This document shows positions 28,465-35,810 of a stretch of 35,810 nt of DNA, in pieces. A program made the translations under genes and the position numbers. The number at the start of each line of letters is the position of its first letter. Within the stretch, counting starts at the first letter, position 1. Source of the DNA: a virus; IMG/VR virus record IMGVR_UViG_3300046467_001379, positions 1-35,810 of that record. One strand, given 5' to 3'. The notes under the pieces are model-generated. The model saw nothing but the letters and a program-made list of their open reading frames with translations. It was not told the origin of the DNA and searched no databases.

Positions 28465-31400
28465 ATGGCAACTCCAGAAACCAAAATAGTACGCAGCGAC
28501 TTACAGTTTTTCCCATCCGAACGTCTGACAGACAATGACGATGGTGGCGGGATGCCGCTTGGCACACCCATCAGTGGCGAAGCCAACGAGCTGTTTAATC
28601 CGATATCATCTATCGCTAGGGTTAACGGTGGGTTTTATGCGCGGCTGATGTACGCAGGCGTACAGCGTGTCGATGATGAGCCGTTGATCGGTGCGTTTGC
28701 GGCGATTACTAAGCCACCCTCTGATCCTACTGTCAGCTATTTGATGTTTCCAGCGACTAAATTTGGCGAATTGCGCGAAGAGATTTTAGACCGTATCGAG
28801 GCGTATAACGTCGGCACGATACAGTCACGCATGACGCTACTGTCAACACAATCAAAAAACAGCCGCATTGTACAAGCGTATCAAAATGTCGGTGAGCCAT
28901 TGCCACTAATCGGTGACGTGTACTGTCTGACGCAAGATAAAGCGGGCTATCCGCAAGTTGAGCAGTATATTCAAGTCACCAATCTTGATAGTGAAGACCG
29001 AGAATTTACGGACGCAAACGGCAAAAAGTTTACTAAGACCGTGCTTAAAATCTCAACGTCAGGACGACTGAAAGCCGACTTTGTGGGCGTGGAATACCCG
29101 ATAGAAGGTTATGCTGATGCTCCTTGCAAGCTACGTGAGACGGGCATAGCGGATGCCGCGCAATATTACGGCGTTAAACCACTCGCCGCGCCCATTGTCA
29201 AAGATGAGCCGTTTTTAAAAATCCCGTCACTCATGGACAAGGTAGTGCCGACCAACCAAATCGAGCAGCGTTTGCGTGATTTGACCGCCGCAGGCCAACG
29301 GCAAACGCTATTTGATAGCGCACGTCCAGGCGCTGACGGTATCGTGTCACTAGGTATCAATAAGACGCATAACGCAGGGACTATCAGCAATATATATCTG
29401 GGTAATGCTGCAACACCGGGTAGTGTAACGCTCGACACAGCGGCGGGCGTAGCGACTGATAAGGGCGGCGTCATCAGCGTTGGCAGCAAGACGATCGGTT
29501 CAATTAATTACGGGCGCGGTGTGATGCTCATTAGTGAGCCGACGTTTAGTGCTCGCTTGAACAGCGTATCGTTTAGACCGTCGCTATCTGAGCAGCGCGT
29601 GTCTGATACCGACAGCATACCGGTTGCTATTAACAATCGTGGCTACACTTACGGCATCAATATCGATCCGCCACCCGCGCCGGGCAGCTTGCAAGCTAGC
29701 TATATGGCGCAGGGTAATTGGTATGACTTGCGCGATGACGGCACGGGTAATCTACGCGGCAGCAGTGAAGCGCACGGCGGCGGCACGGTCAGCTATATCA
29801 CGGGCAGCGCAGATATCGACTGCGGTGAGATGCCGGATGTCGGCAGCGCCATTATCTTTAGCTGGAGTACCCGCGCGCGCTATTACAATCGCGCAGGCGG
29901 TGTGGCAGATGCCAAGATGCTACTACAATTAGCGGATGATATTGATCCGTCATCATTGACACTCACTTGGAATGACGGCGCAGCAAAGACAGCTACCTCA
30001 GATGCCGCAGGCAATATAACAGGCGACTGGACGGGTAAGCTTGACGTACAGACCAATCAAATCCGCATCGATACAGGTGCTAATTTTAATCATCCGGCGG
30101 GTGTGTTGGATGTGGCCGCAAGCTACAGCAAGGGCGAGAAAAAAGCCAAAGAGTTTATCGCGCCGCTACGTGATGAGCTTGGCAAGATTAATCTAGATTT
30201 GGGCGACACACCAATTAAGCCAAACACCTTTAGACTGCGCTATAACCTATTGATTGTAGAGTTTGACGAGATATCCAGTATTGTGAACTTAGTTGATCCT
30301 TACAAAGTAATGCGCGATGACGGCGTGGGCAATCTGTTAGATGAAACTGGCGTCAACATGGGTACGATTGATTATGTGACCCGCAAAGTGCAATTCAACC
30401 CAGAAACGACGGTAAGTATTCCACGCCCAACATATAACTTTGTCAGCACAACTCAAGGCATTACAATAACCACCCGTCAATACTTTACCGGCTTTACTTA
30501 TCAGTCAGTCGGCGCTTTTATGCCCTATGACGAGTCAGGGAAAGTGGAAACGTGGTTTTATGATACTTCACCCACTAGCACAGTCACTGAGGCGCTGACA
30601 TCTGGCGATATTGAGATTGACTTGCTACCGCAGTTTGCTGAAGTCATCGCACCGTCCAGCCTATCTGTGGCATGGGGCGGCAGTCGCTACTTTGATCGTG
30701 CTGGCACAGTCTATACCAATCTTGATCCAAACACTGGCAGCGCAGACGTGGCGGGTACGATTGATTACAGTACAGGACGACTGACACTCACACGCTGGGA
30801 TTGGACGTCTGGTGCCGCGCCTAACATTATCTCGCTAGCCAGTAGCATCGACGGTAATCCCGTGGACGCGGTGACATTCCGCACCCCTAGCGCACCGCTA
30901 CAGCCGGGCAGTCTCAACGTCCGCGCTACGGGTATTGATGGCTCTAAGGTTAATATCACCGCTGACTTTGGCGGCGTTATGAAGTCAGCGCGTGTCGATG
31001 GTACGGTCGATGCCGAGTTTGGCGTGGCTCGCCTAAGGTTTGGCAAAATGGTCGCCGCCGCCGGTAACGAAGAAGAGCCGTGGTATAGCGTCGATGCGGT
31101 AGTCGACGGTCAGATATGGCAGCCGCTACACGTCTTTGCCGAGACTATTACGTATAACGCAACATCGTATAGCTATCTACCCATCGACTCTAATGTCGTC
31201 AAAATCGACACCGTACGACTACCACAAGACGGGCGCATCCCTATATTCCGTCGCGGCGACACCATCATCATTGGTAATCGCGTCACGACTGACATTGGCT
31301 CGGCGCACACAGGCGGTCAAACGGTCACGCTACCACGCGATGATGTCACACGTATCGCTGTCATGGACGCGGACGATAAGCAAGTCAATGCTGCGCTGTG

Positions 31401-32073
31401 GGATTACGACCTAGCTGCCGGCACAGTGACGTGGAAAACACCCCTTGATTTGTCGATGTATCAAATGCCGCTTAAGGTCATGCACGCGCAAGAGGAACGC
31501 AACCGTATCATCCAAGCCGACATCGATGGCACATTGACGCTACTGTTTGCGATCAAGCGCGATTATCCCATCGAAAATACCTACGTTTCCAGCGTATTGA
31601 TTGGCGGTGATCTGCAAGTGCGCGTCTCGATACCCTTTACCCAGCGCAATTGGAATAACAGATGGTCAGATGAGCCAGTGGGCGATCAGCTACTCAATAA
31701 GCTCAATCTTAAAGACTACCCGATGATTTTGACCGATGACGGCGCTATTAAAGAGCGCTGGATGATTGAGATGACGGGCACTGGTAACTTTGAGCTGTAC
31801 GGTGAGACACTAGGTTTTGTCATGCGCGACGATACCTTGACTGACCTAGCACCGATTAATCCTGCCACTGGCAAGCCTTACTTTACGCTACCTAAAGAGG
31901 CCTTTGGTGCTAATGCGCCGTGGGCAAGTCAAGATATTATCCGCTTTAATACATGGGGCACGTTGCTACCCATTTGGGTGCTGTGCGCTGTGCAACCCAA
32001 CCCAAACCCGCCGACGGGCACTGATGGCTATACGCAGTGCTTGTATGGTGATACTACCGAATTAACAGTTTAG
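28465..32073 (+). CDS. Large tail-tip structural protein with repeated beta modules
   Basis: This 1202-residue protein is not assigned to a named family, though proteins of this size occupy the same place in D3112/B3-type phages. The first 280 residues form a compact domain (FFPSERLTDNDDGGGMPLGT, YLMFPATKFGELREEILDRI). The rest repeats a short beta motif of the type GT(I/V)DYxTG: residues about 345, 440, 633, 764, 846 and 986. The C-terminal 200 residues (RDYPIENTYVSSVLIGGDLQ, RWMIEMTGTGNFELYG) form another domain. It is probably part of the baseplate or central tip. AAGGA precedes the ATG by nine bases or so. Confidence 0.8.
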   Translation: MATPETKIVRSDLQFFPSERLTDNDDGGGMPLGTPISGEANELFNPISSIARVNGGFYARLMYAGVQRVDDEPLIGAFAAITKPPSDPTVSYLMFPATKFGELREEILDRIEAYNVGTIQSRMTLLSTQSKNSRIVQAYQNVGEPLPLIGDVYCLTQDKAGYPQVEQYIQVTNLDSEDREFTDANGKKFTKTVLKISTSGRLKADFVGVEYPIEGYADAPCKLRETGIADAAQYYGVKPLAAPIVKDEPFLKIPSLMDKVVPTNQIEQRLRDLTAAGQRQTLFDSARPGADGIVSLGINKTHNAGTISNIYLGNAATPGSVTLDTAAGVATDKGGVISVGSKTIGSINYGRGVMLISEPTFSARLNSVSFRPSLSEQRVSDTDSIPVAINNRGYTYGINIDPPPAPGSLQASYMAQGNWYDLRDDGTGNLRGSSEAHGGGTVSYITGSADIDCGEMPDVGSAIIFSWSTRARYYNRAGGVADAKMLLQLADDIDPSSLTLTWNDGAAKTATSDAAGNITGDWTGKLDVQTNQIRIDTGANFNHPAGVLDVAASYSKGEKKAKEFIAPLRDELGKINLDLGDTPIKPNTFRLRYNLLIVEFDEISSIVNLVDPYKVMRDDGVGNLLDETGVNMGTIDYVTRKVQFNPETTVSIPRPTYNFVSTTQGITITTRQYFTGFTYQSVGAFMPYDESGKVETWFYDTSPTSTVTEALTSGDIEIDLLPQFAEVIAPSSLSVAWGGSRYFDRAGTVYTNLDPNTGSADVAGTIDYSTGRLTLTRWDWTSGAAPNIISLASSIDGNPVDAVTFRTPSAPLQPGSLNVRATGIDGSKVNITADFGGVMKSARVDGTVDAEFGVARLRFGKMVAAAGNEEEPWYSVDAVVDGQIWQPLHVFAETITYNATSYSYLPIDSNVVKIDTVRLPQDGRIPIFRRGDTIIIGNRVTTDIGSAHTGGQTVTLPRDDVTRIAVMDADDKQVNAALWDYDLAAGTVTWKTPLDLSMYQMPLKVMHAQEERNRIIQADIDGTLTLLFAIKRDYPIENTYVSSVLIGGDLQVRVSIPFTQRNWNNRWSDEPVGDQLLNKLNLKDYPMILTDDGAIKERWMIEMTGTGNFELYGETLGFVMRDDTLTDLAPINPATGKPYFTLPKEAFGANAPWASQDIIRFNTWGTLLPIWVLCAVQPNPNPPTGTDGYTQCLYGDTTELTV

Positions 32074-32082
32074 GAGAGAGAG

Positions 32083-32988
32083 ATGAGTTTTTTAAATCCA
32101 GTTAATGAGCCAGTATTACGCTTTAAAAGCACTGACGCAGGTGCGCCGCAAATCAACTATAACGCGCGCGTAGCAGGTGATGTTAAGACTGTGCTCAAGG
32201 CTTGCCTAGTCACAGGTTACGGCGATAAGGCAAGCGCAGGGTGGTCAATCGTCAACGAGGTCAATCATGTTGCTGAGTTTGTCAGTCCAGCTGTGGCTAT
32301 GAGCGACTATCGGTTAGGTATTGACGATACGAGCGCATCTAGTACGACTTGGTATTATCAGTATCAAAATGTGCGGAAAAACCCAAGCCTCAACGCCCCA
32401 ATCAAAAATTTTGGCAGCTATATTGATAAAAATCATGCAAGCAATGCGTGGCAGTTACTCGTAACCCAACGGGGTTTGTATTTTGTAGAAATATGCAAGC
32501 ACTCAGGTGGCGACGTATTAGTTGCTCGTATGACGTATTGGGGTATGGTTAAGTCGGCATTAGTTTCGGACGTTGGTGAAAATATATCTTGGTTTTGCGT
32601 TGGTTGGTGCGCACCACAAATTGATCCTAAAGCGTTTTTTGTTGATTTTAACACCAAGGCCCATACGAGACTAGGCGCTACATCATCACTTAAACCTGCA
32701 TCACTAGCGATTGAGTTGCTAAAAAATGGACAAGGGCGTGTTTTTGGCGAACAGGCGATTGATATAACATCAGAGTTGTATCTAATAACTAACGATAAGG
32801 TGGCGGCAAAGATGCCTGCTCTACATATATCAGAGGTTGCTATACTATCTGACTTATATGGCGTAAGGGATACGCAGATAGGCGCAAGGTCTTGCTTGTA
32901 TTTATGTCTATCGAGAGAGGTGACGATTAATGACGTAAAAAGATGGTCAACAGGCGCTATTATGCCTTTAGATTACTGGGAGTATTAA
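32083..32988 (+). CDS. Tail protein of unknown function
   Basis: This 301-residue protein follows the large tip protein by nine bases, with GGAGAG upstream. It is beta-rich and aromatic (TTWYYQYQNVRKNP, AWQLLVTQRGLYFVEICKHS, YWGMVKSALVSD). It reads like a receptor-facing or hub-decorating module; related layouts appear beside the hub protein of D3112-type phages. Its base composition is a little more A+T rich than the genes around it, which may mean recent exchange of an adsorption determinant. Not recognised by family. Confidence 0.7.
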   Translation: MSFLNPVNEPVLRFKSTDAGAPQINYNARVAGDVKTVLKACLVTGYGDKASAGWSIVNEVNHVAEFVSPAVAMSDYRLGIDDTSASSTTWYYQYQNVRKNPSLNAPIKNFGSYIDKNHASNAWQLLVTQRGLYFVEICKHSGGDVLVARMTYWGMVKSALVSDVGENISWFCVGWCAPQIDPKAFFVDFNTKAHTRLGATSSLKPASLAIELLKNGQGRVFGEQAIDITSELYLITNDKVAAKMPALHISEVAILSDLYGVRDTQIGARSCLYLCLSREVTINDVKRWSTGAIMPLDYWEY

Positions 32989-32990
32989 TC

Positions 32991-33326
32991 ATGCAAATAC
33001 TCGCAAACACATACACATCGCTATCCTTAGCACATAGCGGTTATATCGCAGGTAGTGGCGATGGCATTGTTACAGTACAAGGTAAACCTGCACCTCGCAA
33101 GATATCGCTGCTAGACGCGCAGTCGTTAGCGATTGAGACTACGCAATGGTCGCTCAATAACGGTCATTATGCTTTTTTTGGGCTTGATTGCAGCAAAGAG
33201 TATCTAGTGATGGCGCGTGACTATAAAAAAGAGTACGAGCCGTTTGTCTGGGATTATGTCAAACCTGCGGACGATTTAACTATCGTTGAACAACAAGCGC
33301 TATGGCAAGGGTTTCAACCGAAATAA
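32991..33326 (+). CDS. Small tail protein (hypothetical)
   Basis: This 111-residue protein starts at ATG 32991 after GGGAG; a longer frame from 32943 lies in the preceding gene. It has a beta-rich start (LAHSGYIAGSGDGIVTVQGK, PAPRKISLLDA) and FFGLDCSKEYLVMARDYKKEY, a layout that suggests a small carboxypeptidase-regulatory-like or immunoglobulin-like domain. It lies nine bases before the hub-like gene and is probably a tip component. Confidence 0.65.
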   Translation: MQILANTYTSLSLAHSGYIAGSGDGIVTVQGKPAPRKISLLDAQSLAIETTQWSLNNGHYAFFGLDCSKEYLVMARDYKKEYEPFVWDYVKPADDLTIVEQQALWQGFQPK

Positions 33327-33335
33327 GGCGGATAT

Positions 33336-35429
33336 ATGGCAAGCTCATTACAACTGCGGCTTGAGCGTGCTATCAGTGCTAATCGCTTATCGAGTGCGCT
33401 TGAGCTGCCGCTTGACCGAAAGCTAGGCGATTTATCACGCTATAAATATGTCTATGCTGATGCTTTACCGCTACGTCTTGAGCGCAGGATTAGCGAGCAG
33501 CCAGCGCCTAACGCTTTATATATGGCGCTCAGTCAGCCGCTTGGTACGCTTGCGCCTGTGCTGTATGTGACATCAAACGCGCTACCCTTGCCGCTATCAG
33601 TGCTGATTAGTGAGCAGCCGCCTAGTAATGCGCTACCGCTTGGATTGACTCGCAAACTTGGCACAGTCACGGGCGGTTATGTACCGCCTATCACGCCGCC
33701 ACCTGTTGATCCTGAAGAACCGACTGACCCAGAGCCGCCACCGCCCGAGTACGCGCCGCCCCTGACCGCGCTGGCATCCTATATCAGCAACGTGATTACA
33801 GGCGTCAGTAATATCAACCATTGCCGCGACTGGCGTCACGACGGGCATCACGTCGCAAATGACCGCGCGATTATGCGATTAGATGTGATTAACATCGCTC
33901 AGCGCTATGTCATGACTCAGCGCGGCTTGATAGCGATAGCTAACCCAAGCGCTACGCTGACATCACAAGTGTTTGAGTTAGCACGCGATGCCCGCATTAG
34001 TTATATCGCATTTATACCGATTTATAATGAGCGGCAATTTAAACACAGCTCAACGATAGGCTATACGCGCTATGCGAGCGTACATAGCGCAAAAGTCGCG
34101 CATTATCAGAAGTGTGAGACGTTACCGCTACAATCGGCGATTAACTACAGCGTCAGCGCAGGTCATAAGGTGCATGGCGTCGGTATTAGCAAATGCCAAG
34201 TGACAAAGATACAGCATGCGGTACAAGTGCCAGATCGTTATTACCCAATTCCTGAGCTACCACCTGTTAAGCCTGACAATGTTTGCAGGATTAGACCGCC
34301 CAGCAGTGCATTACCACTACGTATGGCACGTAGACGCGGCGGTCTGCTATCAAGTAATTTACCGCTATCATTGACGTGTTGGCATGATGATCCGCCACTA
34401 TCTATACCAAATTTAAGGAGTTACATCGTGCATAACGTCATTACAGCGACAATCGGCGGTATTGCAGTCGACTTACTATCATTTAATATCAAAACTGACA
34501 TGGATAGCTATTGTTGGCAAGGCAATATCGACATCACCGCCAAGGATTATGACAAAATTAAGCATAAGCTGGACGTACCACGCGGCTCAGAGCCGATGGT
34601 TATCGCTGTTGTTAATGGCAAGCCAATGGCTTTTATCGCAGAAGAGCAGCAACGCAGCCGCAAGTTTGCACAAAAGAGCTATAGCCTTTCTGGACGGTCT
34701 GTTACAGCACGTCTGGGCGCGGATTATGCAGTATCGCAAGGCGGACTGATTGACCAAGCGAGTTATGTTAGCCAAATTGTCGCGCAGCAGCTCAATGGGC
34801 TATCTATTAGCTTGCTAGATTGGGGTATTAACGACTGGTTAGTGCCAGCAGGCGCATATAGCGTCGCTAACAAGACGCCAATAGCCGTGATTAGCGATAT
34901 TGCCGCTGCTGGTGGAGGTTTTATCACAAGCGACCCATCACAAGCCACGTTGTCAGTCAAACCACGTTGGCCTGTCGCTGCTTGGCAGCTTGCAAGCGCT
35001 GCGCCTGATGTCATCGTGCCAATTGATGTTATAAGCGACATTAGCGACAAAAAACGCACGAATCCACGCTATAACACGGTGCTGTTAAACAGCGCCAGCG
35101 AAGGTGGTGAGGTTTACAGGCAAACACAAGGGCGTGACGCTTCTGCGCCCATCCAAGACCATCCTTTATATACTGATAGAGACGCAATAGTACCCGCAGG
35201 CACAGCTATAATGTCAGATAGTGGTATACATGGCGACTACACACTTAGAATGCGCTGGGCTGATAAGTACAACGTGCAACTAGCAGAGTTAGGAGATATT
35301 TGGCAGATTAATGACCCAGAGGGCGCATGGCGTGGCATTACTACGGGTGTTAGCGTCAGTATTGACCAGAGTAATGATGCGCCCACGGTATGGCAAACAG
35401 TCACTATTGACCGCTATTTGGACGTATAG
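33336..35429 (+). CDS. Tail hub-like protein with N-terminal 39-residue repeats
   Basis: This 697-residue protein has three parts. Residues 5-119 hold three 39-residue repeats of the type LPLxLExxISEQPxxNALxL...LGTL. A proline/glutamate linker follows (residues about 122-145: PITPPPVDPEEP, PEPPPPEYAPP). A middle domain carries another two short LPL half-repeats near residues 325-350. The C-terminal domain (from about residue 365) looks like a phage hub (FNIKTDMDSYCWQGNIDITA, VNGKPMAFIAEEQQ). An AAGGAG and in-frame GTG at 34428 mark the junction. It is likely the central tip/adsorption protein. Confidence 0.8.
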   Translation: MASSLQLRLERAISANRLSSALELPLDRKLGDLSRYKYVYADALPLRLERRISEQPAPNALYMALSQPLGTLAPVLYVTSNALPLPLSVLISEQPPSNALPLGLTRKLGTVTGGYVPPITPPPVDPEEPTDPEPPPPEYAPPLTALASYISNVITGVSNINHCRDWRHDGHHVANDRAIMRLDVINIAQRYVMTQRGLIAIANPSATLTSQVFELARDARISYIAFIPIYNERQFKHSSTIGYTRYASVHSAKVAHYQKCETLPLQSAINYSVSAGHKVHGVGISKCQVTKIQHAVQVPDRYYPIPELPPVKPDNVCRIRPPSSALPLRMARRRGGLLSSNLPLSLTCWHDDPPLSIPNLRSYIVHNVITATIGGIAVDLLSFNIKTDMDSYCWQGNIDITAKDYDKIKHKLDVPRGSEPMVIAVVNGKPMAFIAEEQQRSRKFAQKSYSLSGRSVTARLGADYAVSQGGLIDQASYVSQIVAQQLNGLSISLLDWGINDWLVPAGAYSVANKTPIAVISDIAAAGGGFITSDPSQATLSVKPRWPVAAWQLASAAPDVIVPIDVISDISDKKRTNPRYNTVLLNSASEGGEVYRQTQGRDASAPIQDHPLYTDRDAIVPAGTAIMSDSGIHGDYTLRMRWADKYNVQLAELGDIWQINDPEGAWRGITTGVSVSIDQSNDAPTVWQTVTIDRYLDV
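34428..35429 (+). CDS. Possible internally started C-terminal hub product
   Basis: In frame with the hub gene, AAGGAG (34415-34420) stands seven bases before GTG 34428. Translation from here would give a 333-residue protein (HNVITATIGGIAVDLLSFNI onward) corresponding exactly to the C-terminal hub domain. It may be a remnant of a once-separate gene or a second product. Seen: site and frame. Inferred: use. Confidence 0.4.
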   Translation: MHNVITATIGGIAVDLLSFNIKTDMDSYCWQGNIDITAKDYDKIKHKLDVPRGSEPMVIAVVNGKPMAFIAEEQQRSRKFAQKSYSLSGRSVTARLGADYAVSQGGLIDQASYVSQIVAQQLNGLSISLLDWGINDWLVPAGAYSVANKTPIAVISDIAAAGGGFITSDPSQATLSVKPRWPVAAWQLASAAPDVIVPIDVISDISDKKRTNPRYNTVLLNSASEGGEVYRQTQGRDASAPIQDHPLYTDRDAIVPAGTAIMSDSGIHGDYTLRMRWADKYNVQLAELGDIWQINDPEGAWRGITTGVSVSIDQSNDAPTVWQTVTIDRYLDV

Positions 35430-35438
35430 GAGTCACAG

Positions 35439-35666
35439 ATGAATCTATTAAGTCAGTTTGACCAATTATTCAGCCGTACTGAGCGAGGCGTTGCAAGGGT
35501 GACAGGACAGCGCGGCGGAGGTAAGTTGGTAGCTGAAACAGAGTCAGGAGCGACTATATTGCTTGATGGTGAGATGGAGACAGGCAAGAATATCTATTAT
35601 GACCGTGTGAGCAGCAAGGTCCTTGGTGAAGCACCTGATGTTATCTACTCGCAATATGGCGTTTAA
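35439..35666 (+). CDS. Last tail-operon gene, small hypothetical protein
   Basis: This 75-residue protein follows the hub gene by nine bases, with AGGAG upstream of the ATG. It has a helical start (LLSQFDQLFSRTERGV) and a beta-rich remainder (GGGKLVAETESGATILLDGE, KNIYYDRVSSKVLGEAP), consistent with a small OB-like or SH3-like tip component. Comparable small proteins close the tail operon in D3112-type phages. After it only the right phage end remains; no fibre-switch or DNA-modification (mom-like) gene is present. Confidence 0.75.
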   Translation: MNLLSQFDQLFSRTERGVARVTGQRGGGKLVAETESGATILLDGEMETGKNIYYDRVSSKVLGEAPDVIYSQYGV

Positions 35667-35692
35667 CTAGCATTTAAAGCCTGTATAATCGT

Positions 35693-35735
35693 AAGCGTTT
35701 AATATTGCATATCTATGCACAATTAAACGCTTTTT
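35693..35735 (+). terminator. Hairpin formed by R4 and R3, likely tail-operon terminator
   Basis: AAGCGTTTAAT (35693-35703) pairs with ATTAAACGCTT (35722-35732) around an inner segment with ATTGCATA/TATGCAC, and the right arm runs into a T-tract. It lies about 30 bases after the last tail gene and is the only terminator-like structure there, so the transposase sites would also end the tail transcript. Confidence 0.55.
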
Positions 35736-35794
35736 ATATTTTAAGCTATGCAAAACTAAATGCTTATTTATGCAAAACTAATCGCCGTTTTACA
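35693..35794. repeat. Right phage end with transposase-binding sites (attR; R1-R4)
   Basis: R1 TATGCAAAACTAATCGC at 35769-35785, R2 TATGCAAAACTAAATGC at 35747-35763 and R3 TATGCACAATTAAACGC at 35714-35730 are direct copies on the plus strand. R4 at 35695-35711 is a copy in the opposite orientation (15 of 17 matches to R3). The phage ends with ACA at 35794, nine bases beyond R1. R3 contains an exact 15-bp inverted copy of the left-end segment 196-210. These sites should be bound by transposase A. Confidence 0.85.
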
Positions 35795-35810
35795 GGTTAA
35801 AGTAGTTTAT

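Larger units (their letters stand above)
37..35794. mobile_element. Mu-like transposable siphophage genome (complete, end to end)
   Basis: The unit starts with TGT at 37 and ends with ACA at 35794. The first 26 bases of the left end and the reverse complement of the last 26 bases align without gaps: both begin TGT, and both carry GATTAGTT-x-TGCATA at the same distance from the terminus. Between them lie a repressor, transposase A, B protein, Mor activator, lysis, packaging, head and tail genes in the order usual for Mu-like phages. A siphovirus tail is inferred because there is a tail-tube gene and a long tape measure but no sheath or Mu-type baseplate genes. The five bases flanking each end (TGGCT at 32-36, GGTTA at 35795-35799) do not match. 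Confidence 0.9.

Noticed and set aside
1-35810. tRNA, rRNA or CRISPR array
   Set aside because: No cloverleaf with a conserved TTC loop, no ribosomal RNA segments and no regular repeat-spacer series were seen; the 31-bp iterons are only three copies and include coding sequence.

Overview
The window holds an essentially complete Mu-like transposable siphophage (about 35.76 kb, proposed ends 37 and 35794), with only about 36 and 16 bases of non-phage sequence outside the proposed ends. Phage type is read from the gene set: a DDE transposase A, an AAA+ target-selection protein B, a GemA/gp16 relative, a Mor/C-family activator, and Mu-type terminase, portal, gpF, protease/scaffold and virion-morphogenesis proteins. 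These are joined to a lambda-gpE-type capsid, a single tail-tube protein and a 1403-residue tape measure, with no sheath. This resembles the D3112/B3 kind of Mu-like phage, not Mu itself. Codon usage, moderate G+C and protein style suggest a gammaproteobacterial host of the Moraxellaceae (Psychrobacter is my best guess); this is inference.

Layout. Left end (37-297): inverted transposase-binding sites and a rightward terminator. Lysogeny region (298-1532): a leftward small gene with its own promoter, a leftward S24-type repressor, and a divergent control region with at least six copies of a TTTAC(A/G/T)GTTA operator motif overlapping a good sigma70-type early promoter. Early region (1533-10864): ner-like gene, transposase A, B, small genes, gp16, the Mor-like activator, then a string of small accessory genes including an ASCH-like protein, an HU homologue and an HNH endonuclease, closed by a strong terminator.

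Late region, three rightward blocks, each started by the same 24-bp element placed 18 bp before a CATAAT/CACAAT -10 box (10922, 18072, 23736) and each preceded or overlapped by an intrinsic terminator. Block 1 (11002-17828): endolysin, holin candidate, zinc-finger protein, spanin-like or DUF2730-like protein, small and large terminase, portal, gpF, and a small acidic ORF. Block 2 (18183-23253): protease with a likely nested scaffold, decoration protein, capsid, Acb2/Tad1-like anti-defence protein, head-tail connectors and tail tube, followed by a self-contained membrane-protein cargo gene (23373-23735). Block 3 (23811-35666): tape measure and tail-tip proteins. The right end (35667-35794) has four transposase-site copies, two of which face each other and form a hairpin that can also terminate transcription.

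Working together: the repressor would hold the early promoter shut. On induction A, B and possibly the phage HU drive replicative transposition, the single Mor-family protein is the obvious candidate to switch on all three late promoters, and terminase gp28/DUF1804 packages DNA headful-style. The most notable observations are the triplicated late-promoter element, a terminator that should block read-through but not transcripts from the promoter it overlaps, the Acb2-like gene among head genes, 31-bp-spaced iterons after gp16, an internal start in the tail-hub gene, and the absence of a matching 5-bp target duplication at the proposed ends.
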